From Hirsutella rhossiliensis (Eukaryota; Ascomycota; Sordariomycetes; Hypocreales; Ophiocordycipitaceae), in NCBI RefSeq assembly GCF_020360975.1, contig NW_025408680.1, forward strand, positions 1,488,001 through 1,552,000: a stretch of 64,000 nucleotides of DNA. The letters are read 5' to 3'. Numbering within the stretch: position 1 is the first letter of the stretch; each line of letters begins with the position of its first letter. Positions 13,651-26,789 of this stretch are shown here, piece after piece. The translations under genes and the position numbers were made by a program. Below the pieces are notes generated by a model. The model worked only from the letters and a program-made list of their open reading frames with translations. It was not told the origin of the DNA and did no database searches.

Positions 13651-14978
13651 TTTATTACCTTAAGCGTTAACTAAATCGAGCTCTTTATTTAAACTAAGTA
13701 GCCTTTCCCTAAGTAACCTTAAGATAGGATCCCTACCCTAGAGCCTATAAAGGAAAGAGCTAAGCGCCCTTACTAGTCCCTTTATTTATATAGAAATAAC
13801 GCCTTAATTCTCCCCCTTTAATATATAGCTAATTAGGCTTACTCCTCGCTTACTACTAACGACTCCTTTAAATATATAAAAGAGTAAAAGACTTATAACT
13901 ATACCCCTACTAATAACCTAATAAAGAGCTAGTAAGGAAGAAAGGTAGATAGCTTAACTACTAACTCGCCTTAGAACTCTAAAATTACTAAGCGCTCGGT
14001 TAATTACCTTAAGGCTAAAGACTCTAGTAACGCCTATAGCACGCCCTATTACTCCCTAGAAACAAAGTATAGTAATAGCCTCTTTAGCTATAGTCCCTAT
14101 AAGGTTTATACTAGGTTTTAAACCCTCTTAGGTTAAAGGAGTTAAAAACCTAGGAATATATTAAAACTACTACTAGGATATTAACGACTATAATTCTATA
14201 TATTTACGTAGGACTACTAGTAATATAATAACGATTAGCCTATAAGACTCTATAGCTTATTTAATCTAGCTATACTTAAAGCTATAAACTAGTAAAGACG
14301 CTAACTACTTTATTTCCTTAACGCCTCTAAGAATAATAAGCGCGAATACTTAGGAGCGTATATAGGGGGTAGTAGATAATTATTTAAAGAAGGAAGTATA
14401 TAAGTAAAAATAAGAAAGAGCTAAATAAGTAGCTTATAGGTAAAGGGAGGAATAAAGAAGGTAAAGGGAAAGGATTATAGTAAAAGAGAAAATTTCTATC
14501 GATAGTTTATTTACTTACTTACGTGCTTAGGAAGAGAACCTTACTTATTATTATCGCGCTCTTTTTATTAATATCCTAGGTTAGAAAGTTACTAAGAAGG
14601 AGTTTAATAAGTAAGATCGTACCCCTATAGATATTAGCCTATTAAGGGGGGATAAGACCCTTAGTACTCCCCTTCTAACTTACTTCTAAGTATACTTAAA
14701 GGCGTTATAAAGACCTTAATTATCTAATTAAGTATCTTCCTTAATTATAGTTAATTTAAATTTTTATTTTTCCCTTTTAAAGTAGATACCGCTAGTTATA
14801 TAACTCTAGTAGAAATAAAGAGGCATAAAGTAAAGAAATCTCTAAGACTTATATTTATAACCTAAGGCCCTTAAAGCTATATATAGGCTAAATAATTAAA
14901 TAATTATATAGTTAATTACTCTATTAATCCTTAGCTATATACTATATATACTTTAAGTATATACCCTCGTCCTTATTA
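13650..14978. other. Unassigned RIP-altered sequence up to the Gypsy LTR
   Basis: Continues the mutated sequence. Part of it (about 13,700-14,640) may be the 3' part of the preceding degenerate ORF or a second one; the last 300 bp are very AT-rich. I see no recognisable domain or repeat partner. Confidence 0.4.
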
Positions 14979-15357
14979 AACTATATAGCTTAGGCTATAG
15001 CCTAAGCCTATAACCTATAATAGTTAAAGACTCTTATATAATACCTTCCCTTAAGCGCGGCGCGGCGTTACTTAATTAATAGCTTTTATACTATTAGGCC
15101 TATACCGCTAGCTCTACCTTACCCTTTCCTATTAATTATACTAGCCCTACTAGCCCTATTATCCCTATACTTATTAGCTTAAGTAGCTAGAACTAAGCTC
15201 TATACTTATTAGCTAGCTAGCTATTTAAATAAGGGCGCGACCTATTATATACGCCCTTAGGTAGCTAGCGGCCGGCCTAGACCTACGTAAGCCTTAGGTT
15301 GCCTATCCTCTTAGCCTTAGGTAGCCTCCTCTACTTAAGGGTATATAAGGCGGTATC
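14979..15357 (-). repeat. 3' LTR of Gypsy copy A with perfect 20-bp palindrome
   Basis: Shared with 26,790 to about 27,165 and, for its first 70 bp, with 21,735-21,803. It contains the perfect palindrome GCTTAGGCTATAGCCTAAGC at 14,988-15,007. On its right side is a long pyrimidine tract (about 15,357-15,400), which on the minus strand is a polypurine tract and so fits the LTR/internal boundary of a minus-strand element. A TATA-like GGTATATAAGG at about 15,342 points rightward, toward the antisense ORF. Confidence 0.6.
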
Positions 15358-15559
15358 CCCCCCCTTCCTTTTTTTTTTCCTTCTCCTCCTTCTTTAACTA
15401 TAATAGTAGTAATAATAAGTAAGTTCCGCTCTACCTAAGGTATTAGTTTATTCTTAGCTATATAGGCCGCTTTATTAATATATACTTATAGTAATAGCTA
15501 TAGTAGTAATAATAGCCCTAATAATAATAACTTTAACTAGTAAGTTCTCTGCCTTATAA

Positions 15560-16510
15560 AGCGGGAGGCTATAATTTATAATACTAACTTCCGCGATAGA
15601 TATATCTACCTCCCCCTCCCCTACTTCCTCTTTCTTAGAGTATATAGAGTCGTTCGTCGACGCTATACTAAGTACTACCGACGATAGCTCTACCGCTACC
15701 GCTGCTCCTACCCGCGCCCCCGCGACCGCGCCTACTACCGCTGCCTTTACCTCTACTACGCTAGCCGCCCTTATATCGCCCTTTTATATAACGACGCTAT
15801 CCCCGCCGCTAGCTATAATACCTAGCCCCTCTACCTCCGCTTCCGCCTCTATTACCCCTATAAGTCCGCTACCTAGTAAGCGTAGTAGCTATTTTCCGCT
15901 AATTTCTTAAAGTATAAACGCTAAGTATAGGCTAAAGCCGCCCGCGCGGCTCCCTATATATAGTACGCGTTATAGGAGCTCCCTTACGCCGACTAAGTTA
16001 AGCGCCGCTATAGTAGTAGTTATTACTAATACGCGCGTGCTAGCCGCGCCTATAAGGCGGCGCCTCCTATCCTACTCGCTATAGCGTTAGCTTAGAAGGC
16101 TAGCGCGTATAGGTAAGTATAAGGGGCTACTAAGAAGCGCCTTACCGCCGCCGCCGCCGCCTATTATAATCTCCGCGCCCTTAAGCGCTAGGGCCTTATC
16201 CTTAAGTAAGTTCCTCTCCTCTAGCTCTTTTACTTTTACTACTAACTCTCTTAGTACTAAGAATACTACTTTTATTACTTTATCGGCGGTCCCTTTAGCT
16301 ATGCCCGCTGCCGCCCCTACCGCTACTACTAGCTAGGCCCCCCTTACTCCTAGAGCCCTTAGAGCCGCTACTACCGCTAACTAGCTCGCGGGCCTAGAGG
16401 GCCGCCTAAGCGCCTTAGAGAGCGCCGCCGCCGCTAGTAAGGTAAAGGAGGATAATAAGGATAAGGATAAGGATAACGATAAGGATAAAGAGTAGGTCTA
16501 GGTAGTCTAA
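15560..16510 (+). pseudogene. Antisense ORF in Gypsy copy A (Ala/Thr/Ser/Pro-rich, acidic-basic tail)
   Basis: A plus-strand frame of about 300 codons runs opposite to gag-pol. Almost all its stops are TAA/TAG where Gln is expected. The N-terminal part is Thr/Ala/Pro-rich; the C-terminal part reads LEGRLSALESAAAAS followed by a Lys/Asp-rich stretch, suggesting a short coiled coil and a charged tail. The same frame is present in copy B (27,410-28,340). A TATA-like box and pyrimidine tract stand upstream. This resembles the antisense accessory ORFs known from some plant Gypsy lineages; the product is unknown, and it could be a chance open frame in GC-rich sequence. Confidence 0.45.
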
Positions 16511-16659
16511 GAGCTTTACCCTAAAATAAACGCTATTTTTATCTCTACTTATATTATTACGCTCGCGTTATTATAACTACCTACTTTACTTTACTTACTT
16601 TATAGTCTTAGCTTAGGCTACTATTAGTAGTTTATTAGTCTATTATTCTTATTTATTAT

Positions 16660-19600
16660 TTTAAATAAGGCTTTAAACTTATCGAGGGCTATAGTTCCTA
16701 TAAACTTATATATAGGTTTTTATATAAGGTCGAGATACCCGCGCTACTTAACGAGGACCTCTTAGTATTTCCCCTTACTAACCTTTTTCTAGCGCGCGGC
16801 CTATATCTCTTTAACCTTAAACTTATCCTATCCCTTTACCTTAATTATAAGTAGTTAAGCGTCCGCTACTTCTTATCTAGGTAATAGGTTAAAGGAGGCT
16901 CTATAAAGGAGGTCTATATTAATCTTATTATAAACCCCTATTAAGAGACTATCGAGCTCTATAACCTATAGGCTAATAACCCTCTATACTATAAACTTTA
17001 CGTATAGCTAGTTAAGCTTCTTTTTTAGCTATACCGACTTATAGTTATAAAGGTCTAGCTATACCTTATCTCTTACTATAAACCTATCTATTAGGGCCTT
17101 AGTCTTATTAGCGTACTACTCTTAATCTTATACTACGGCGGCTATCGCGGATTAGTAATAATCTATAGTCTCTTATAGCTTTTATATAAATATAAAGGCG
17201 CGGCCCTTTAGTAATAAATTACTATACTACTTTACTACTATATTTATAGTAAAAGGAACTAGTAAGGGTAGTTTAAAGCTATATATTATAAAGAAAGGGG
17301 CTATCTTAATAAAGGTATATAGTCTACTATTTAATATAAGTTAGGCTACGGGGAGCTAACGGTCTTAGTCTACTTAGTTATAGGCTATAATAGCCTATAA
17401 GTAAGCCTACGCCTCTTAGTTAACCCTCTTAGGCCCTTTATTAGTCTATAAGTAATATACTATACTAAGTAGCTATATAATTTAAAGTAGCTAGTATAGG
17501 TACTACTAAAAGCAGCTAGTTTAATTCGATCCATTATTACTTATAATAAAGGCTAGCTAGCTATATAAGCGGGCCTAGTACTATAAGAAGCGCTCTACGT
17601 AAAACTCTATATTTATAATAGTATCGGCTATAATACTATAGACTTACTAAGTCGGTCCTTAATTACCTATATATAGCGGTTACTACCTTTTATAAGTAAG
17701 AGGTCTATTATAAAGTCTATCTATATATATATATAAAACCGGTTAAGTACTAAAAGCTACTTAAGTAGCCCCTTAAGCTATACCCTTTAAATCTTAGTAT
17801 AGCTATAGATATTATAGTTATAGAGGAAGCGGCGAACGTAGTACTATAGGAGGGGCTAATAGAAATCCCTCGTAAGGCCTACTACTATGCCCTACTTACT
17901 TAGGTAGCTTACGATACTAGAGTTATAGACGAGCTAAACTAGCTTCCCTTAGAGCTCGTTCTATTTATCTAGCTCTAGTAGTCTATCCTTCTCCCTAGCT
18001 TTTATAGTATATAGCGCGCCCGGCACCTATAGTCTCCCCCGCTAATATAGATACCCTTATAGGTCGATATAATAGTCGGCTACTTATACCTTTAGCTTTA
18101 GCTTTAGATCGAGGCGTTAAGCGCTAGACTTAACGGCGCGGCGTACGCTCTTATAGGTATAGTCTAGAGATAATATCCTATCCTATAAGCGCTAAAGGAC
18201 CTTATCTTAAAACACCCGCGCTATACGCGCCCCTAAGCTAGTCTATCCCTCCTTACTAGGCTAAGGTAAAGGTATAAGGGAAGGCTTATCTATTAGCGCT
18301 ATACCTTTCTTTATTAAGGAAGCTCTTATATAAGTCTATAGCGCTTCTTATAGGATAAGCTATAGATCCTAGGCCTCGATATTTACTCTTATTAGCCGGT
18401 CTTAATCCCTCTAAGAAAGTATATCTAGGACTATAGAGTCCTACCTTAGCTAGTACTTAATTAAGAAGTTAAAGCGTAAGAGATACTCCGCTTAGTAGGC
18501 TTATTATTTTAAGAGGTACTAGCGGGTTATAAAGTACTTAAGATTCTTATAATCTATAAGAACCTTAAAGCTCTCGTAGCTTTAAAGCTTTACTTACTAT
18601 TACTTAAGGTAGCTAATAATCGCTAGTATCTTTTTATTATAAATAGCGTAATTCCGCTTTACTAAGGTTAGCTTATAGGAGTAAAACGCTATTAGTTACT
18701 TCCGCTTATCTACCTCCTAAGAGAGCGTTCCTTTAAGTGCCTAGCCGCTATAGTCTACTTTAACTAATATAGACCGGTCGAAGTCCTACTAAAGTAGTAC
18801 TAAGGCCTATAAGAATAGGTCCTTAAGCGTATAGAACGCTCCTTCCTATATAGGCCCCTAATAAAAGGCAGTCTATTTCCTAGTAATCTCGTTTAAGGGA
18901 CTTATAATATAAGAGAAGCCCTTAATAAATATCCTATAATAGTTCGCGAACTTAAGGAAGCTCCGTACGCCTATTTATATAGTTAAGGCCGCTTAGTCTT
19001 AGATTACCTAGATCTTTATAAGATCTACCTATATACCTACGCTTATATAAATAATAAAGCTTAGGTACTTAACCCTCTTAACCTTAAATTCGTACTTATT
19101 TAGGTTAAGGTAGAGCTTATAAAGTTAGAGGCGCTTTAAGACCCTCTATACTTTCTATATATAGTCCTTATAAGAGCCGCTTATATAAATAAGGATATTA
19201 TCTATATATATAGAGGCGAACTTATTAAGGAAGTCTTAAAGTACGTTATTAATATAACGCTAAAAGGTAGCGGGCGCTCTTAAGAGGCTAAAGGGCGTTA
19301 TAAGCTACTTAAATAAGCTATAGTATATATAGAACGCTGTCTTTTACTTATTACCCTCTAAGATCTATACTTTATAGAACGCTTATTTTATATCTAGCTT
19401 TATAAACTACTTAACCTTTAAAAGGTTATAAAGTATATCTAAGATTAAGGGTAAGGGGTAGCGGTCTAGCTTTATAATTACGTTTAAAGCCCTATAGTTA
19501 TAATAGAACTATATCCCGCCCCTTAGTTTACCTATAAATAAGACTAGCGCTCTTACTTTAAAGCTACTTACTTAAATAAAACCCTTATCTAAGAGGTCCC

Positions 19601-21350
19601 TTAATATCTTCTTTAGTACTAGTAGCTCTATATATAATATACTATATAGTAGTCTAAATAGTATAGGTAGTTCCTACTCCTTCTTATTAGTATAGAGTAC
19701 GATCCTATAGTTTACCCCTAGCTTATATAGGTTAAGCTTATCCGCTTCCTAGGACTTAAATAGTAGTAGAAGGTCGTAAAAGCGCTATAGTATCTACTAC
19801 TATAGCTTAGAGGGCGACTTTAGCTTCTTTATCTAGAGGGCCTTATTAATATCCGCTAAGCTAACTACGTAAACTACTACGTTAGCCGCTACCTAGCTTT
19901 ACCCTTACTTTACCTATTATATAGTTCCTATAAAAATAAAGGTAAGGACTTCTTATACTAAGTATAAAGCTTATATACTTAGTCTTATACCTATAGAACT
20001 ATCGTTATAGTAGACCTACTATTATATAGGCCTAAACTATAGCTTCCTTTAGTATAGAACTAAGTATAACTCTATATATAATAACTAAGGTTTCCTAAGG
20101 ATTAAGGGAAATTCTAGTTAAAGGATTATATAGGCTATAATAAGCTTATAGTAACCGTCGACCTCTATAGCTAGCTATATAATGCCCTTAATTACTATAC
20201 CCTCTATCGCGCTTAAGGCGCCCTTTACTTACCTTAAGGCGATCTTTTCTACTAGTACTTATATCTCTTATATAAGCGCCTCGTTAATTATAGCGTAGTA
20301 CTAATAGCCCTTATTTATAAAAGTAGTAACGGGTAAGGAGTTATTAATTATAACCTATATTAAAGTAAGCTCCTCTTTTATATAAGCGGATAATTCCTCC
20401 TTCTCTTTTACTAGTACTAGTAACTAAGGCTCTAGAGCCTATCTTTACTCTAGAGCTACTCTTTTTCCTTTAGGCCTAAGGGGGCGGAGTCCTCCTTATT
20501 ATCTAAGGTAAGGAGCGGTTCTATCTTTACTACTTAAACCGTTATAGGCTGCTTAGCTAAAAGGAAGGGGTATTTTAATATAAAGTATATAGATACTCCG
20601 TAACGTAGGTAGTAGCTATTAGCTTTCCTTTTCTTAATTTCCTCGCTTATTACTTACTTCGCCCGCTACTTAAAGTATAAGGCGGTATAAAGGGTAGTCG
20701 ATAGCGTCTTCTTACCGCGTCTAGCCCGGTCTATATAAGTAGCCGATATTAAGGTATCCCTATCTATATTAATAGCTGGTTATTTATCTTATAAAGGGGC
20801 GGTAATCCTATCGCTACTATATAGTATATACTTATAAAGCTTCTAGAAACGCAGCGTTTATTTATAGCCCTAAGCTACCTTTATTAACTAGTTTATATAC
20901 TCGCTATAGTTAGTAAGTATAATTATAGGGATAAGTAGCTCTTATAAGGCTAGCGTAATCGAATTCTATAGCTATATAAGCTTTATACTATCTTTTTATA
21001 CTATAGTCCCCGCTACCTATAAGAGCGTCTCTTTAAAATCGGGAAGGAATTCGCTAAAGGTTTATCTATCTCTCTACTTAAGGGTCTATAGCCTATCTTA
21101 CGCCTTCTCCCGCTCCTATACGTTGCCGAACGTATATATAAGGTATTAGAAGAAGTCTTATAGGTCGCGTCTGCCCTTAGGGCCGCCCTTATCTTAGAAT
21201 CTAGAGATCCGCTATATCTAGGGCTCCGGTAGTATATAAAGGAGCGAATACTACGCTATATCGCGATAGCTATTTAAGCCTTATTTCTTATTAGTTATAA
21301 ACTTTATTTATAGCTAGCTAAGGAAGAAGTAAAAGGACTTTAGCTTACTA
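16660..21350 (-). pseudogene. Gypsy copy A gag-pol with chromodomain (degenerate)
   Basis: Minus-strand gag reads FGNVQEREKAQDRL-like near 20,990 (Gln as stop) followed by the LKQ...FLPDF capsid pattern. Reverse transcriptase motifs are clear: LFIGKLRGGI near 19,540, YRALN near 19,495, a PFSLLRAPATFQ block near 19,280, and IYIDNILIY near 19,205 at the YxDD position. The integrase follows leftward. The frame ends with a chromodomain-like segment (FKVKEI...KGKYQEVLVK...PIYKF) near 16,840-16,690. The chromodomain would have steered integration to methylated-histone heterochromatin. All frames are stopped by RIP. Confidence 0.75.
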
Positions 21351-21734
21351 TCCTAAGTTAGCTAATAGAGCGGCTTCCGTGTTAGTAGTATCGCCGCTAT
21401 AACCGGCGTTATAGAGGCTATAGGGGTTAAAGCTAGTCTCGTAGACGGCTCCCTTAGTATAGTAAGAACCTTATCTTTCTCGCTAGCCGTCGCGCTTTTA
21501 ATCGCTTTTAGGATAGCTACGATACTTCCTATCCGTCTAAGAAGGGGCGGAGTACTTCCTTAAGGGGGAGGCGCCCTCTCTAAAGAGATATCTACTAGAT
21601 CTATTAGTTAATAGCTTATACTATTATAGAGTAGGTAGAGGCATAGGCGTAGGTACCGTCCGTAGGATAATATTAATAAGCTATATAGAGCTCTCTTATA
21701 CGCGGCTAGCCTAGATCTAGCCCTTTATATATAA

Positions 21735-21803
21735 CTATACGGCTTAGGCTATAGCCTAAGCCTATAACCTATAATAGTTAAAGACTTTTATATTAACTAC
21801 CTT
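21735..21803 (-). repeat. Truncated 5' LTR of Gypsy copy A
   Basis: About 70 bp match the left end of the 3' LTR, including the palindrome at 21,742-21,761. Similarity ends after GTTAAAGAC. The 110 bp to the left (about 21,625-21,735) match 26,670-26,790 and are the element's internal 5' leader. Confidence 0.65.
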
Positions 21804-21829
21804 TTTTCTTTACTAGTATAGTAGGAATA

Positions 21830-23343
21830 AATTAAGGCGCCCCTTTTACTATACTAAATACTTTTAGAAATACTAGAACTACCTTATCTTTTACTTTTTC
21901 TTTATCTTTTATATTAAGACCTATCTTTATTAGTATAGTACTTACCTTAGCTATAGTAAATAGTAAGGTATATTACTAAGAAGTATAGCTTATATTACTA
22001 TTAATAAAGTAGAGTTTTAACTAAGACTCTTAAGCTTAGTATTCTAAGCTTATATAAGCGATATTAAATAAGGGTATAAAGTTAAGGTAAATAATAAGCT
22101 CGTAGTACTTATTAATTAGTATATAGTAGTTAGTATACTTAACTTAGTATATTATTAAGCGGTCGCTAATAAAAAGGTTAAATAAAACTTATAACTATAG
22201 ACTTTTATATACTTATAGTTTTAAAGGACTTATAATAGGCTATCTTAGCGGCGTTAAAAGCCTTAGCTAAATACTATACTATAATAATAAGATAGCGCTA
22301 ATTACCCTCCTTAAAAATAAGCACGCTTATATTTAAACTATTATCCTTAGTATCCTTATTACTAGTCTTTAGTTTATTAAGCTCGCGTAAGTACTTAATA
22401 ATAGCGACTATATTAGCTTAATTACTAAATATAAAAGTAATAGCCTTAAGAAAAACTAGCTTATTAACTATAATATTTAAAGTTAAGGAGAAACTTATAT
22501 AGTTATAAGTCGCGGTATATTTATAGTACTACTTATAGCGTATTAAGGAAACCCCTAAGAGAATATAGCTAATTAAGAATACTATAATAAGCTTAGGCTT
22601 AGTTATACTATACTTCTTAACGACCGTTTTAAAATAATATATATACTAAAGCTTATAAGAAATAACTCTTTAGGCCTTAACTAAGCGGGCTTTAGCCTTA
22701 GATTAAGTATACTTTTTTATAAGAGCGCGACCGCCTTATACTACTACTTAAGTGCCCTTATTTCTAATACTATTATTCTTAGGTTTATTAGTAAAAGGAG
22801 TTAAATCGCGGCCGTTTTTATTATTACTATTATTATTATTTTAGCCCTTATTTAGCTAGGTATTAAGATTATCTTAGCCCTTATTTAGCTAAGCCTTATT
22901 ATTAATATCGGCCTACTTATTTTAAAGAGTAGCCTAGGCGATAATCTCTTATTAGCTAGAGCCGCCCTATTAAGATAAAGTAGTTAGGTTATTAGTACTT
23001 ACTTAAGAGCGCCTAAGTATAGTCTTCTTACTAGCGTTAATATCGCTAATAAAGGTAATAAACTTATAAGTTTCCTAGCCTATAAAAGTAAGCTTATTAG
23101 TAGTTAAAGTTAAGGTATTTAGTAGGGTAATAAGGATATAACCCTTATTAATATTAGGTCTTAGACTAAGAGTCTCTTAGGACTAGGATTCCCTTATACT
23201 TTTCTTAGCTTTCTTTATTAAAGGGGAGCTAGTATCGCTATAAAACTTCTAGGCTAATCGCTTACGCTTTAAGGGCGAACCCGCCGCTACCTACTCCTAT
23301 ATATAGTATAGGAAATTAGCGTTATAGTTCTTTATTTTTTTCG
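21830..23343 (-). pseudogene. Degenerate minus-strand ORF, unknown, Gln/Asn-rich
   Basis: Starting at an ATA that was probably ATG (23,343), a minus frame can be read for some 400-500 codons with stops at expected Gln positions. It begins PKKIKNYNANFLYY, has a basic region, a long Asn/Gln/Lys-rich middle (NNNNNSNKNGRD near 22,820) and a more hydrophobic C-terminal half. I do not recognise it; a gag-like nucleocapsid protein is possible. It follows immediately on the truncated Gypsy LTR. Confidence 0.4.
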
Positions 23344-24400
23344 GTATAAAAGGTATTATTATTAATAAATTATTAATAAAAAGTAATATAAAAAGGTATA
23401 AGGAATTAATAAAAAAAGGTATAAAACTCTATAGTAATTATAAGTAAAAGAGTTAAAGAAAAAAAGAAAATAGAAAAAGTAAGAGAGATATATATATACT
23501 CTTTATATTATAGTTACGCGGCTAATATATAAGCGATACTATAATAGTTACTTAGCGGTAACTATTAATATAATAACTATTAATATTATAAAGTATAAAC
23601 TAATATATACTTATATAGGCGTATATATATAATATATAACTAAAATTACCTCTTATTTTAACTAAATATATATAGTATAATAAAAGTAATATATATTAAA
23701 GATATAGCTAAGATATTTATATAAAAGGGGAGATAATTATAAGAGCGCTACTAAGAAGTATAAGCTAATAAAGTACTTAGGTATATAGTACTAAGGTATT
23801 AGTAAGGTATTAATAGGGAATCGTACCTACCCCGCTTATAAGTTATAAGCTACTTATTACTTTAACTAAAAAAGAGAAATCCTTTTTTTATAAGCTTTAG
23901 TCTTATAATAAAGAGAATATTATATATATAGCATAGTACCTCTAGCTATCTCTACTACCTAACTAATTATACTATAATATATATTCCCTTATATACTTAT
24001 ATATATTACTATATTCTTAAAGGCAGCGGCGGCGGCGGCCTTATAGCCTTACTATATTTAATACTTTCTATAATCTTATATACTAACGGGTCTTATATTA
24101 TACTATATATTTTCTTAAGATTAAGGGCGCCCTTAGGCCTACCTTTACCTTATATCATAAGCGGCTTATAGGGCGCTATAAGGCTAGTTAAAATAGCTTA
24201 TAGCGCCTATATATACTAAAAGGGGTTAAAGTTATTAAGTTATAACGCTAGCTTTATCTCTTTAAGCTATTAAAAGATAATATACTAGTAAGGTAAGCCT
24301 ATACTTATAGTAAAGCTATAGGGGTAGTAGCCTAAGGGCTTTACTAGCTTCTTTATCTATAAGTTTATTCGAATTATACTATACTACTTAACTATAAGCT
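23344..24400. other. Unassigned RIP-altered sequence
   Basis: Very AT-rich with short GC-rich islands (GGC repeats near 24,023). No domain or repeat partner was recognised; it may hold the LTR or leader of the following Copia-like fragment. Confidence 0.4.
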
Positions 24401-25586
24401 TAAGGGCCTTTAAGGAGACCTTTTTATAAATAAGGAGGTAGAGGCTCTTAAGGGTAAAAGAGGATATCTTATATATATTATAACGATAAATAGCTTTAAT
24501 TTTAAAGGCCTAATAAGCTTAGAAGGCATTAAACTTTTAAAAGATATATAAGAGGTTATTAGTTAAGGACTAAAGGAACCCCTTTATTAAGGAATATAGT
24601 CCTTTAATAATAAAGGTTATTATATACCTAAAGTAATAATATTAATTAATAAAGTAGGTAACGAGCTATTCCTTTTAAGGGTTAAGCTATATTTAAAGCG
24701 TATAGTATATAGCTACTAATAGGTACCGCCTAGGCTACTTAAAAAGATAGAGGCGTTATTTAAAGCTATTTATATCCTTTAAGCTAATAAGGGTACCTTA
24801 CTCTTAAAAGAAAAGCTCGAAGCTTAGTACTTATTAGGTCTAGCTTTAGGCGTCCCTTATAGCCTTAAGGAAGTATGCCTTTATCTTAGTAAGCACGTTC
24901 TTATTTATATACTAGCGGTAGAGTAATAGGACTATATTCTCTAGCTCTTTAAAGCTTATAAGGGCGTTAATATAAGCTAATTTACGGTTTATAATAATAA
25001 CCTATAAAGGTAGAATTCCTATTAATACGGCTACTATAAGTAAGGCTAAGATCGCTTAATAGTATTAAGCTTTACCCTTACTAAAAAGGAAGACTAAGGC
25101 TATTAAGAAGGTCTTCTTTATATATATAATGCTATATATATTTAAAAAGGGTATATTAAATTAGTTAGTCTTATATATATAGTCTAGTTACTAGATAGCT
25201 AGGAACTAACGGAGTAGCTCGAGGCCGCTTTTTAAAGCTAAAAAGAGTATAAAGAGTTAGCTAGCTAAATCGCGAGCGTTATATATAAAGAAGTTAGATT
25301 TATTTAGCTTATTATAGAGGAATTAAAGCGGTATACGCCTAGTAAGCTTATATTAATAATATTAAGTAAGGGCGTTATATATCTACTTAATACTAGCGCC
25401 TATAAGGTTAGGGTCTTTATTAAAGTATAATTAAAGTTATACTATAATATAAATAGACCGTAGGCTATTATTATATAGCTAAACGATCTTAGAAGCGTAT
25501 TTTAATATAACCCCCCCTTAATACTTAGCTTATACTATTAGCTTAATAAAAAGGTAATTATAAGCGCTAGTAAAAGGGTATATAAC
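24400..25586 (+). pseudogene. Copia-like gag and protease fragment
   Basis: The plus frame (TAG/TAA as Gln/Trp) ends in a zinc-knuckle-like region near 25,015-25,085 (QYGYYK-x-GHDR pattern). It is followed near 25,383-25,405 by LLNTSAYKV, which fits the Copia protease motif hLD-T/S-G/S-A-x-R/K-H/V after RIP changes. The fragment stops exactly at the LTR at 25,587. The assignment rests on the order gag, knuckle, protease; the motifs are weak. Confidence 0.4.
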
Positions 25587-26156
25587 TATAAGGAACGGTG
25601 TTTTCCTATTATAAATAAAGTAGCTATAATATACTCTCTTAATTATATAAGCTAATAAGTAGTAGATTAATTATAAATAAATTCCTATCCTATAAAGTAA
25701 GAATCTCTCGTTATTTTATATATTATTATATATTAAACGGGTTACCGGTTATTATATAATTAGGAATTAAAGGAATAAAGCTAGCTTAGAATACTAGCTA
25801 AGACCTCTTAATAATACTAGCACGACTAACCTCCTTTAAATATAAATATTAGTAGAACTAAGATACTTTTAGATATACTTAAGGTATTATAGAATTCCTT
25901 AGTCTTAGGGCTATATAGTAGCCTAAATCTAGTCCTAAAAGGTTCTTCTATTTAGCTATAATTATCTATATAAGATAGTATATCCGCTAGTAAATAGAGA
26001 TAGAATTATTAACTTTAATACCTCTTCTATATACTAATATACTACTAATAAATTCCGTTAAAAATCCTACTTTATATTCCTTCTTCCCCTTTATTATATA
26101 GTCTTATATAATTCCTTAATTTCCTAAAATTCCGCTTTTACTTATATACCTTAAGA
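25587..26156 (+). repeat. Solo LTR of the Copia family, with RIP-altered target duplication
   Basis: A 570-bp copy of the LTR at 4,268-4,834. No Copia internal sequence follows, so it is a solo LTR. The flanks are ATAAC (25,582-25,586) and GTAAC (26,157-26,161). The left copy is preceded by T, so an original TG would become TA under RIP; the right one is preceded by A and was not a target. The two flanks therefore read as one 5-bp target duplication, later altered. Confidence 0.7.
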
Positions 26157-26789
26157 GTAACTAACTAAGTACCTTAAAGTTAGTTTAACTTAATAACTAG
26201 ATAAAAGAGATATTAGGTTATTTATATACTTATTTAGCGGCGTTTAGCGATAGCCTTATTACTATAGTCTATATATTTCTAGCCCTTTAAGTAGTAAAGG
26301 TTAATATAGGTAGGCGTAGCTATATTAAGCCTCTTTATAGCTATAGTAAGGGCAAAGCTATACGCTTATACTATTATATTATAAGCGGCTTAAGCCTTTT
26401 AAAAGGAAGGAAAGGTCTAGCTTAAGAGAGACTTTATTATAACGGCGGCTTATTATAAAAAGGGCGATATAAATAGCTTTAATTTAATATTATTAGTAAT
26501 ATATAAATTCTATCTAAATAATATATAAGGTAAGCGCGGGGAATATATATACTTAAATTTATAGTATTAGCGCTATACCTTAACTAGCTATACTACTTAC
26601 TTTTTTTATATACTAATTAGCTAGAGCTATATACTAGTTAGTTAGGGCTATATAAGTTAAGGCCTTTATATTATAGAGTAAGTAGAGGCGTATATATAAG
26701 TGCTATTTATAAGATAATATTAATAAGCTATATAAAGCTCTTTTATACGCGGCTAGCCTACCCTTATATATATAGGATCCGGCCCTTTA
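26157..26789. other. RIP-altered spacer with Gypsy leader fragment
   Basis: The left 510 bp show nothing I can identify. From about 26,670 to 26,790 the sequence matches the Gypsy internal leader at 21,625-21,735 and runs into the LTR at 26,790. The LTR here is therefore joined to leader on its left and to a different element's 3' end on its right, as in a tandem that shares one LTR. Confidence 0.5.

Larger units (their letters stand above)
14979..21803 (-). mobile_element. Chromodomain Ty3/Gypsy retrotransposon, copy A, RIP-mutated
   Basis: The minus strand carries gag (about 21,350-20,600), reverse transcriptase (about 19,720-19,100), RNase H and integrase, then a chromodomain-like tail (about 16,890-16,670). 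The 3' LTR is at the left end (14,979 to about 15,357). The right end holds only about 70 bp of the matching LTR (21,735-21,803) before similarity stops, so the 5' LTR is truncated. A second copy lies at 26,790-32,712. The layout is that of a chromovirus, except for an extra opposite-strand ORF beside the 3' LTR. Confidence 0.8.
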
